From assembly GCA_018062515.1 (NCBI GenBank), contig JAGOSC010000025.1, positions 1 to 38,196 of the forward strand: DNA of 38,196 nucleotides. Reading direction: 5' to 3'. The first letter of the stretch is position 1; the number at the start of each line of letters is the position of its first letter. The position numbers and the translations under genes were made by a program. This document shows positions 31,178 through 38,196 of this stretch, in pieces. Origin of the DNA: Candidatus Omnitrophota bacterium (GTDB taxonomy: Bacteria; Omnitrophota; Gorgyraeia; Zapsychrales; Zapsychraceae). The notes under the pieces were generated by a model, which had not been told where the DNA came from, made no database searches, and saw only the letters and a program-made list of their open reading frames with translations.

Positions 31178-32206
31178 ATGAAAACATTAAAAATTTTTAT
31201 ACTTATCGCCGTGTTTTGTCTAATTTCTATCATTCTATCCAAATGGATCAAATGGGACGGGCTGGAAGTATCTGATCCAAAATGGGTATGGATACATTCT
31301 AAAATTTTTAATTCTCCACGACAAACGGTGGATTATGTGTTTATCGGAAGTTCGAGGACATGGTGCGGGGTCAAGGCTAAACAAATCGAAAATGCCTTTC
31401 CGGGAATTAAGGTCTGGAATTTTGGTCGGCACTGGACAGGTCGTGATATAGATTACCTAATCATTAAAGATTTATTGGAACATCATGACGTTAAACATAT
31501 TTTTGTAGAAATCATTGGTAAGGAAACATTTTCGGCCCATAGTTATGCAAAATTTATTATGCCACCTGACGAAGCTGTTCAAGAAGCGCGCTTTCTCCTA
31601 AAAGATTTAACTTTAAAAGATATTTTAACGTACTCATTCAATCTAAAAGAACGAATGAAACATATCACTAATCAAATGGTGGAACTTTCATTAAGATTTT
31701 ATCGGACTTTATGTTTCTCTGCATGGAAAAATTTTCTAGCCAAAATGGATGATACCGCTGACTTGGTGAGTCACGATGCAACGGGAGGTTTTTATGTTGA
31801 TGACGCGCAATTAACACAAAATCCCGAATTAGCGGAACAATTTGGACGATTTCAACCGTTTTATCCAGTAGGGAAAGGGCCCTATTTGCTTCCTGAAGGA
31901 ACGTTTCCGGATTATTATTTAAATAAAATCCATAAAATCTGCCAACTGCACCACACAGAATTGTCGTTTGTTTTTATTTCTGGTTACGTCTCGGTATTGC
32001 CCAATGATCAAATGTTTCATTATTTCCATCGATGGGGAGAGCTATATATTCCAACTCTGAGAAACATATATAAGATGGAATATTGGAGAGACAAAAATCA
32101 TGTTTATCAAAAAGGCGCTGAAGTCTTTACCGACGAGATTATTTCATTGCTGAAAAATGGTGTCGAGTCGTCAGAAGATTATCGTCAATATATTCAGAAG
32201 CCGTAG
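31178..32206 (+). CDS. SGNH-like membrane-anchored protein, partner of the MBOAT
   Basis: An N-terminal membrane helix (TLKIFILIAVFCLISIILS) is followed by an extracytoplasmic domain that opens with DYVFIGSSRTWCGVKAKQIENAF. GSSR at residues 57-60 is the block I serine motif of SGNH/DltD/AlgX-type acyltransferases. A C-terminal DKNHVYQKGAEVFTDEI contains the Asp/His block (DxxH), so the catalytic triad seems complete. ATG 31178 is chosen over GTG 31166 since GGAG lies 6 bases before it. Following an MBOAT gene strongly suggests acyl transfer to a cell-surface polymer. Total 342 residues. The family assignment rests on motifs only. Confidence 0.75.
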   Translation: MKTLKIFILIAVFCLISIILSKWIKWDGLEVSDPKWVWIHSKIFNSPRQTVDYVFIGSSRTWCGVKAKQIENAFPGIKVWNFGRHWTGRDIDYLIIKDLLEHHDVKHIFVEIIGKETFSAHSYAKFIMPPDEAVQEARFLLKDLTLKDILTYSFNLKERMKHITNQMVELSLRFYRTLCFSAWKNFLAKMDDTADLVSHDATGGFYVDDAQLTQNPELAEQFGRFQPFYPVGKGPYLLPEGTFPDYYLNKIHKICQLHHTELSFVFISGYVSVLPNDQMFHYFHRWGELYIPTLRNIYKMEYWRDKNHVYQKGAEVFTDEIISLLKNGVESSEDYRQYIQKP

Positions 32207-32297
32207 AAAAAACTGAAAGATAGAAATAATTATGCTACTATAACATCCAGATTCAACGATGACTTTCAAAAATTTAATCTATAAGGAAGGGCTATCA

Positions 32298-32810
32298 ATG
32301 AAAATCAAAATTTTAGTTATGTCCGCATTTTTATTCACTCATTTCATACTATTGGAAACTCTTTCTTACGCCGCCGCTCCGGAAATATTCAAAAAAGGTA
32401 TCATTTATAAAGGTGAGCAAAAATCTGAACAAAAGAAAGAGAGTCAGAAAGATAGTGACGGCAAAGAACCACAAGTCGTCAATGAAAATACAAACTCCAC
32501 TGATCAAGCCATCGCCGATAGTTCTCAAGTGTACCAAGAAAAACCCCGCATCTATATATATCCGGGCGAAAAGAACAATAATGACGCTAAACAAAAGTTG
32601 AAACAAGAAGCCCCGAGGGTTTCTCCTAAATTTAAAGTTGTTGAAGAGTATAATGGGACCAGTCAGGACGTATTCGGAACTGATAAGCAGGACAGTGAGT
32701 CTTCCAATGAAGGATTTGCAACAAAAACGTTTGAGAAAAAGCCTTATGGGTCAAAAGTTACACATGAAGGAAAAGATACCCAGTCTCAAGAGGGTGCCGG
32801 TAAGAAATAA
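32298..32810 (+). CDS. Exported Lys/Glu/Gln-rich low-complexity protein
   Basis: I do not recognise this protein. ATG 32298 follows AAGGAAGG, and a signal peptide comes next (KIKILVMSAFLFTHFILLETLSYA). The mature part, about 145 residues, is very hydrophilic, with many Lys, Glu, Gln, Ser and no Cys, and looks disordered. Short motifs such as YIYPGEKNN and FKVVEEYNGTSQDVFGTD break the monotony. It lies between the acyltransferase pair and the methyltransferase-like gene with a gap of about 90 bases on either side, so it may be a single-gene unit. Confidence 0.7.
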   Translation: MKIKILVMSAFLFTHFILLETLSYAAAPEIFKKGIIYKGEQKSEQKKESQKDSDGKEPQVVNENTNSTDQAIADSSQVYQEKPRIYIYPGEKNNNDAKQKLKQEAPRVSPKFKVVEEYNGTSQDVFGTDKQDSESSNEGFATKTFEKKPYGSKVTHEGKDTQSQEGAGKK

Positions 32811-32907
32811 TTCTAAGCCTGATACTAGACTTACATAATTACATTTCCCGCCATAATTCGATTTAAATCAAAACATATCATAAGTAAATCTCACTTAAAC
32901 GGTGTTC

Positions 32908-35127
32908 ATGAACAACCAAAACCATATTCAAACCGAAAAAAGTATTAATATATCCATTTTTTTGGTCAGTTTTATTATTCTATTCTTCGAACTGGCGCTG
33001 ATTCGTTTTATATCGACGGAAGCACGTATATTTGCTTATCTGACCAATCTCATCCTTTTGTCTTGTTTTATCGGCATCAGCGCGGGTTGTTATCGTTCCG
33101 ATAAGAACATCAATCTTTCATTGACGTTTTTATTGACGACGATTCTCGTTGTCCTCATCTATATTCCTTTATATGTGGAAATTGAAGGCTACAAATTTCA
33201 TATTTTCCGTAACCTTCCTGATTTCTTGGCCTCGTGGGAAAATACGGTGATTCACACCCAGTACAGCGTTTTGCATTTACATTGGATTCAGATATTCAGC
33301 AGTTTAGCGACGCTGGTTATGTTTTTCTGTATTTTGTTCGCGATGGTTCCGTTAGGGCAATTGATGGGTTATCGTATGAATCAACATCAATATCCCATAA
33401 AGGCTTACTCCATTAACATAGCCGCGAGTCTTCTCGGTGTCTGGGCGTTTAGTGCCATGTCTTTTCTGTACGCCCCGGCGTGGGTATGGCTTTTGATTTC
33501 AGCTACTTTGCTTTTGATTTTGATCATTTCCGAAAAAAGAAATGCTCGACGAGCATGCGTCATTTTTTTAGCTTGCTGTATTGTAAGCGGAATTTTTTTC
33601 ATAGAACGCTCAAACAAAGAAAAACATGGATTGACCATCTGGTCGCCGTATCAAAAAGTCACTATGCGCCCGATTATTCCTTTCTTGCCGGAGGAACAGC
33701 AAATTGATCCATTCAAACAAAAAAGTTCAACTGGATATTATCTCGATGTAAACGGCCATAATTTCACCAATATTCTTAATTTATCGACGGTGTTTCAGCA
33801 GGAACATAAAGATCTTTTTAAGGACAATTCCCTGTATTTTCAGCAAGGCGATGATTTTGTCAACCGTTATAACTTTCCTTATCGTTTTAAACCTAACGCG
33901 GATTCCATTTTGATTTTAGGTTCAGGGGCGGGCAATGACACGGCTTCAGCAGTACGTTACGGGTATAAAAATATTGACGCGGTTGAAATCGATCCTGGTA
34001 TCGTAAAATTAGCGGATCAATATCACCCGGAAAATCCCTACCGGCAACCCGGTGTTCATTTGGTGGTCGACGATGCCCGTTCATTTTTAAAGAAGGCGGT
34101 CCGGGAAGGAAGGCGTTATGATTTGATTTATTTTGCGCTTCTAGACGCGCATTCACAGTCGGGAACGATGGCCAGCATGCGTATGGATCATTATGTTTAT
34201 ACGGAAGAAAGTTTTCAGGATGTGAAGAAAATTCTAAAGCCCGACGGAGTTTTGATTGTCACGTTTTGGGTCCAGCGTATTTGGATTGGACAGAGAATCG
34301 CGGAAATGATGGAAAAAACATTCGGTTGGGAACCATATATCGTGAAATACGACGGGAATAAACAGGGGTTGGGCCCGGTCGCCGTCGTGGGAGCAAATAA
34401 TCCGGATAATGTAAAAACAATCATCAAAAACAATACTGAACTGAATGATTTTTTTACTAAGCATTTTGTCCGGTATAACCTTAAAGTGTCGACGACAACA
34501 GACGATTGGCCGTTTTTTTATCTTCGGAGCCGGCAAATTCCATCGATGTATATTCTGGTTATTGCTCTTATTTCAGCGATGCTCCTTTTTATGCGTTTCG
34601 CGTTTTGGAAGAAGGGAGAGCGAATTGATTGGCACTTTTTCTTTTTGGGCGCTGCGTTTCTTTTGCTTGAATTTCAAAACATCAATAAAACGGCCCTTCT
34701 TTATGGGTCGACGTGGATTGTCAACGCCGTTAATATCAGCGCGATTTTAATTATGATTCTTTTGGCTAATCTTTTACTCATCCGTTGGCCCATTCGACGG
34801 ATATCTTTAGTTTATTCAGGATTATTTATATCTCTGATTCTTATATTTGTCATACCTTTGTCCTTTTTCAGCTCATTATCTTTTTGGCCAAAATTTATTC
34901 TTTCCAGTGTTGTGCTCAATCTTCCGATTTTCTTCGCCGGGATTATTTTCTCGTCGTCATTTCAGAAATGCCCTCATAAAAATATCGCGCTCGGTTCTAA
35001 TTTTTTAGGAGCTGTATTGGGCGGCATGTTAGAAAGCGTCGCGTTTTTGACCGGAATCCGTATGCTGGTTTTGGTAACGCTCTTTCTCTATGCTTTATCC
35101 TTGGTGGCCTACAGCAGAAAATCATAA
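32908..35127 (+). CDS. Polytopic spermidine-synthase-like methyltransferase-fold protein
   Basis: About 740 residues: six or seven membrane helices (to about residue 230), a soluble Rossmann domain, then about five or six more helices from 550. The soluble part has the aminopropyltransferase/SAM-binding motifs: LILGSGAGNDTASAVRYG from about residue 336, DAVEIDPGIVKLADQYHPENPY, VVDDARSFLKKA and DLIYFALLDAHSQSG. The last carries Leu-Leu-Asp where classic SpeE has a catalytic Asp region. Membrane-fused SpeE homologues are common in bacteria and their substrates are mostly unknown. GTG 32902 is an equally possible start. No speD is nearby. Confidence 0.88.
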   Translation: MNNQNHIQTEKSINISIFLVSFIILFFELALIRFISTEARIFAYLTNLILLSCFIGISAGCYRSDKNINLSLTFLLTTILVVLIYIPLYVEIEGYKFHIFRNLPDFLASWENTVIHTQYSVLHLHWIQIFSSLATLVMFFCILFAMVPLGQLMGYRMNQHQYPIKAYSINIAASLLGVWAFSAMSFLYAPAWVWLLISATLLLILIISEKRNARRACVIFLACCIVSGIFFIERSNKEKHGLTIWSPYQKVTMRPIIPFLPEEQQIDPFKQKSSTGYYLDVNGHNFTNILNLSTVFQQEHKDLFKDNSLYFQQGDDFVNRYNFPYRFKPNADSILILGSGAGNDTASAVRYGYKNIDAVEIDPGIVKLADQYHPENPYRQPGVHLVVDDARSFLKKAVREGRRYDLIYFALLDAHSQSGTMASMRMDHYVYTEESFQDVKKILKPDGVLIVTFWVQRIWIGQRIAEMMEKTFGWEPYIVKYDGNKQGLGPVAVVGANNPDNVKTIIKNNTELNDFFTKHFVRYNLKVSTTTDDWPFFYLRSRQIPSMYILVIALISAMLLFMRFAFWKKGERIDWHFFFLGAAFLLLEFQNINKTALLYGSTWIVNAVNISAILIMILLANLLLIRWPIRRISLVYSGLFISLILIFVIPLSFFSSLSFWPKFILSSVVLNLPIFFAGIIFSSSFQKCPHKNIALGSNFLGAVLGGMLESVAFLTGIRMLVLVTLFLYALSLVAYSRKS

Positions 35128-35250
35128 TCCATTCATAACCGGGTTTTGATCATTGAAATGGGCCATTTTAATACTTTGGCGTTCGCGTCCAAAATTTAAT
35201 CTTGATCAGACGTAATAAAAATAATAAGATACTGATCTCTAACGCTGAAA

Positions 35251-36975
35251 ATGATTGCGTTGAGTGATATTAACCTTAATTTAGAGAAGACGCCGCTTAT
35301 GAAAGGCCACATAAATCTTTCAGCCAGAGGAATTAACATTTTATGCGTCATTCTCTGCTTAGTCATCCTGACGGTGGATGTGTTAACACCTGTCGGCGTC
35401 GGCACACCTCTTTTATATCTCATTGTCGTTTTTCTCAGTTTAGCGTCGGAAAAAACCGTTTCGACTATCTTTTTTGCCACGATAGTTTCATTCCTAACAA
35501 CCATTGGATTCTTTATTCCATTCCCTAAAGAATTGATGATGGAGGGAATTATTAATTATATTTTAGTTCTGTGTGCCATTTGGACGACTGTGTTTGTGGG
35601 GATTAAATTTAAAAGTGTGCAGGAAAAAGTTTGGATTTTAGCAGCCATGGTTGAATCGGCCGAAGACTCTGTCGTGGGTAAGGACCCACATGGGATGGTC
35701 ATCTATTGGAATAAAGGCGCGGAGAAATTGTACGGATATACGTCGGAAGAAATGGTGGGCCAGTCCATTTATAAAGTTTTTCCCGACGAATGGGTAAAAT
35801 CGGGCGTGGAAGAAAATCTTTTAAATAAATTGAAAAAAGGCGAAACCGTAAAAAATTATGAATCTCTTCGCAAAAAGAAAGACGGAACGAAAATAAATGT
35901 TTCTTTAAGTTTGTCGCCCATTATGAGTTTTGACGGCAGGTTTATCGGGGCGTCCGCCATCTCCCGGGATATTACCGAGCAGAAAAAAAGAGAAGCAGAA
36001 AAAGAAAAAGATCTGGAGGATTTTCAGAAAGGAATTGAGGAATTATTTAAACAACGCAGCCGTCTGGAAATGGATATTTTAGAAAAGAAGAATGAGCTTA
36101 AGGAAAAGGAAGAAAAACTTTACGCAATGATTGACGAGTGCGCGCTGATGGGCGAAAAATTAGGTAATGTCAGAAAAGAGCTGGGTAACCTCGCCGGAAA
36201 AATTGTCGTTAAAGACCAGCAGATCGACAGCCGTACGAAACAATTGGAATCGGAAATCGCGGAACGGAAAAAAACCGAGGAAGACTTAAGAGAATCCAAG
36301 AATCGCCTGAAAAAACTCGCGGCCTATATGACAACCGTCCGTGAAGAAGAACGTTCAACCATCGCGCGTGAAATTCATGATGAGTTAGGCCAATTGTTGA
36401 CCGCTATTAAGATGGATCTTTCTTGGTTGGAAGAGAATGCCTTTAAAGGACAAACAGAGAAATTTACCGAAAGAATGGCTGAAACAAATCATTTGATTGA
36501 TATGACTATAACATCTGTGCAAGAAATCGTGGTACAATTGAGGCCAAGTATTCTCGACAATTTGGGAATCATTGAGGCCATCAAATGGCAGGCCAAAGAA
36601 TTTGAAAAAAGAACTAACGTAAAATGTTCCGTCAATATTAACGCGAACGGAATTAAAATAAATAATGATACCTCAACGGCTTTATTCCGCATATTCCAGG
36701 AATCTTTGACCAATATTATGCGCCACGCGCAGGCCACACAGGTCGAGGTTTTTGTGGATAATGATGCGGAAAAGTTTTTTATGGAGATCTCGGATAATGG
36801 CCGGGGGATGCCGAAAGAAAAATTATTTGACGCAAAATCTTTTGGATTAATGGGGATGCGTGAGCGCGTCGAAATGTTTTCAGGAAATATTGATTTTGAG
36901 GGAGAAGCCGGTAAAGGTACAACCGTAAAGGTTTTTATTCCACTCGACAAAACTAAGGTGATGCCAAATGATTAA
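35251..36975 (+). CDS. NarL-type sensor histidine kinase with PAS domain
   Basis: Four hydrophobic segments (residues about 25-125, e.g. INILCVILCLVILTVDVL and TIFFATIVSFLTTIGFFI) form a membrane sensor with little periplasmic exposure. A PAS domain follows at about 128-250 (SAEDSVVGKDPHGMVIYWNKGAEKLYGY...GASAISRDITEQKK), then a coiled coil to about 350. The HisKA_3 box is REEERSTIAREIHDELGQ with phospho-acceptor His376. The ATPase domain has the N-box LFRIFQESLTNIMRHA and G-boxes DNGRGMP and GLMGMRERV. The stop overlaps the response regulator by 8 bases. The ligand is unknown. ATG 35300 is a possible later start. Confidence 0.94.
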   Translation: MIALSDINLNLEKTPLMKGHINLSARGINILCVILCLVILTVDVLTPVGVGTPLLYLIVVFLSLASEKTVSTIFFATIVSFLTTIGFFIPFPKELMMEGIINYILVLCAIWTTVFVGIKFKSVQEKVWILAAMVESAEDSVVGKDPHGMVIYWNKGAEKLYGYTSEEMVGQSIYKVFPDEWVKSGVEENLLNKLKKGETVKNYESLRKKKDGTKINVSLSLSPIMSFDGRFIGASAISRDITEQKKREAEKEKDLEDFQKGIEELFKQRSRLEMDILEKKNELKEKEEKLYAMIDECALMGEKLGNVRKELGNLAGKIVVKDQQIDSRTKQLESEIAERKKTEEDLRESKNRLKKLAAYMTTVREEERSTIAREIHDELGQLLTAIKMDLSWLEENAFKGQTEKFTERMAETNHLIDMTITSVQEIVVQLRPSILDNLGIIEAIKWQAKEFEKRTNVKCSVNINANGIKINNDTSTALFRIFQESLTNIMRHAQATQVEVFVDNDAEKFFMEISDNGRGMPKEKLFDAKSFGLMGMRERVEMFSGNIDFEGEAGKGTTVKVFIPLDKTKVMPND

Positions 36976-37603
36976 GATTCTTATTGCAGATGATTTTCCA
37001 ATCGTACGTAAAGGGCTCAAAGAAACATTAGAAGAAAGAGGCGGTTTTAAAATTGTCGATGAAGTCAGCGACGGAAGTGAAGTTTTAAAACTGATCAGAG
37101 AAAAAAAATATGATGTTGTTCTCATGGATATTTCCATGCCGGGCCGAAGTGGATTAGATATACTCATTGATATTAAAAAAATCAAACCGGATTTGCCGGT
37201 TCTTTTAATCAGTATGTATCCGGAAGAAGACTACGCGGTAAGAGCTCTGAAGTCCGGCGCCTCAGGATATGTGACGAAGACAACCACAGCGGCGGAATTA
37301 ATCGAAGCGGTGAACAGAGTTGCCTCGGGGCGTAAATATGTCAGTGAAAATTTAGCGGAAAATATGGCTCTTTTACTAGAAAGGGACGTGGACGACCAAC
37401 CGCATAAAAATCTCTCGGACCGGGAGTTCGAAGTGTTTTGTAAGCTGGCTGCAGGGCAACCCGTATCGGCGATCGCCGATGAGATGAGCTTAAGCGTCAA
37501 AACAATCAGCACGTACCGTTCCCGTATTATGGAAAAAATGAATATGGAAAGTAATGCTGAGTTAGCCATTTACGCGGTAAGAAATAATTTGATTCAGAAA
37601 TAA
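36968..37603 (+). CDS. NarL/FixJ-type response regulator
   Basis: The receiver domain has the acidic pocket ADD (residues 7-9), the phospho-acceptor Asp54 in VVLMDISMPG and the switch Lys in GYVTKTTT near 105. The C-terminal LuxR helix-turn-helix is LSDREFEVFCKLAAGQPVSAIADEMSLSVKTISTYRSRIMEKM at about 147-190. It overlaps the upstream kinase gene by 8 bases and should be its partner. Both halves look intact at 211 residues. Target genes cannot be inferred. Confidence 0.96.
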   Translation: MIKILIADDFPIVRKGLKETLEERGGFKIVDEVSDGSEVLKLIREKKYDVVLMDISMPGRSGLDILIDIKKIKPDLPVLLISMYPEEDYAVRALKSGASGYVTKTTTAAELIEAVNRVASGRKYVSENLAENMALLLERDVDDQPHKNLSDREFEVFCKLAAGQPVSAIADEMSLSVKTISTYRSRIMEKMNMESNAELAIYAVRNNLIQK

Positions 37604-37646
37604 ATTTCATTTTCTTCGTTATCCTAAAAGGAGCAGGAATAAAGTT

Positions 37647-38196
37647 TTGGAGAATGAAAAGAAAGAATTAAAGTTTAGAGTCATGACTTACAATGTACAC
37701 AGTTGCCGGGGTCTCGACGGACGTGTTAATCCCGAAAGAATTGCTAAAGTCATTGAGAAATACTCGCCGGATATTGTCGCCCTCCAGGAACTGGATGTTA
37801 ATCGCCGGAAGTCAGGCCATGTTGATCAGCCGCTTATTATTGCGAATTATCTTCGCATGCGTTGTCATTTTCAACCGGCTATTGCCATCGAAGGTGAACA
37901 TTACGGAATTGCCGTATTGAGCCGCTACCCTTTCGATATTGTTAAAGCAGAACATTTGAGTCAACCGAAAAAATTTTTAAATATGCTGCACGTCCCGGTA
38001 TTTAAACATTTGTTTGAGCCGCGTGAAATGATCTGGGCGAGTATAAAAATTGAAGACCGTGAAATCCATTTTTTTAATACGCACTTAGGGCTTAGATCCA
38101 AAGAAAGAGAGCTGCAAATTAAAACCATTTTAAGTCAGGAATGGATGGGCGGCATTCAAGAAAATATACCGGTAGTTTTTTGTGGTGATTTTAATG
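37647..38196 (+). CDS. Endonuclease/exonuclease/phosphatase family protein (3' end outside window)
   Basis: The frame runs off the right edge, so it has no stop. The family motifs appear in order: TYNVHSC (Asn), VALQELDVNRR (Glu metal ligand), GIAVLSRYP, FNTHLGLRS (His) and CGDFN (Asp/Asn). This metal-dependent fold includes nucleases, lipid phosphatases and sphingomyelinase-like enzymes; which one cannot be told. I take TTG 37647 as the start (CAGGAAT 7 bases upstream, AAGGAG further up), giving MENEKKELKFRVMTYNVH; ATG 37683 would cut the first beta strand. No signal peptide. It follows the response regulator by 43 bases. Confidence 0.85.
   Translation, partial: MENEKKELKFRVMTYNVHSCRGLDGRVNPERIAKVIEKYSPDIVALQELDVNRRKSGHVDQPLIIANYLRMRCHFQPAIAIEGEHYGIAVLSRYPFDIVKAEHLSQPKKFLNMLHVPVFKHLFEPREMIWASIKIEDREIHFFNTHLGLRSKERELQIKTILSQEWMGGIQENIPVVFCGDFN

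Noticed and set aside
36489..36950. Minus-strand open frame of 153 residues within the histidine kinase gene
   Set aside because: Overlaps the conserved ATPase domain entirely and shows no protein signature of its own.
37693..37920. Plus-strand frame of 75 residues near the right edge
   Set aside because: The real gene is in another frame, with endonuclease/exonuclease/phosphatase motifs running to the window end without a stop.

Overview
The window reads as a Gram-negative bacterial chromosome segment of fairly low GC. The supporting genes are two lipoprotein or periplasmic signal peptides, type IV pilin-like proteins, an alpha-2-macroglobulin, an MBOAT acyltransferase and YgfZ. The pilin style (a class III signal, then an 'xTATR' strand near the C-terminus) and the mix of accessory genes resemble uncultured Omnitrophota-like or PVC-like bacteria. 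That placement is an inference at low to moderate confidence; no rRNA or other marker gene is present to settle it. All convincing genes lie on the + strand.

Region 1 (1-5117) is a type I restriction-modification island: the end of a Fic-domain gene, hsdM, hsdS, a TIGR04255-like protein, a small two-helix membrane protein, and a zinc-peptidase-like protein of the basic secretory protein type. No hsdR lies inside the window; it may sit upstream.

Region 2 (5097-13158) is a mosaic of small defence or stress modules, mostly with their own promoters. It holds two HigBA/RelE-type toxin-antitoxin pairs, a truncated dinD, a small P-loop ATPase with a decapitated second copy, a BRO/DinD-like protein, and a complete self-inhibited Fic protein preceded by three copies of a 30-bp inverted repeat. 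It also holds a TPR lipoprotein, three pilin-like genes and a STAS-domain gene. Fragments of the ATPase and STAS genes are scattered nearby, which shows repeated duplication and rearrangement.

Region 3 (13159-20097) carries three paralogues of a secreted protein that I recognise as TIGR03790-like, each about 600 residues with two cysteine-containing beta repeats before the conserved domain. A DJ-1/PfpI protein and a DUF4142 protein sit between copies two and three. A clear rho-independent terminator closes the region.

Region 4 (20200-38196) looks like more ordinary chromosome: YgfZ-like folate protein, DUF606 membrane protein, a secreted hypothetical, a 1937-residue alpha-2-macroglobulin with an intact thioester motif, a SPOR protein, and a Cys/Met PLP enzyme. 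It continues with an MBOAT/SGNH pair, a Lys/Glu-rich secreted protein, a polytopic spermidine-synthase-like methyltransferase, a NarL-type two-component pair, and the start of an endonuclease/exonuclease/phosphatase gene cut by the right edge.

The most unusual signals are the repeated inverted-repeat operators before fic, two pilins with Glu5 replaced by Lys and no middle region, the triplicated TIGR03790-like genes, and a palindromic repeat inserted in frame inside ygfZ. Near-identical promoter segments are also shared by unrelated modules. I found no CRISPR array, rRNA, complete tRNA or transposase.
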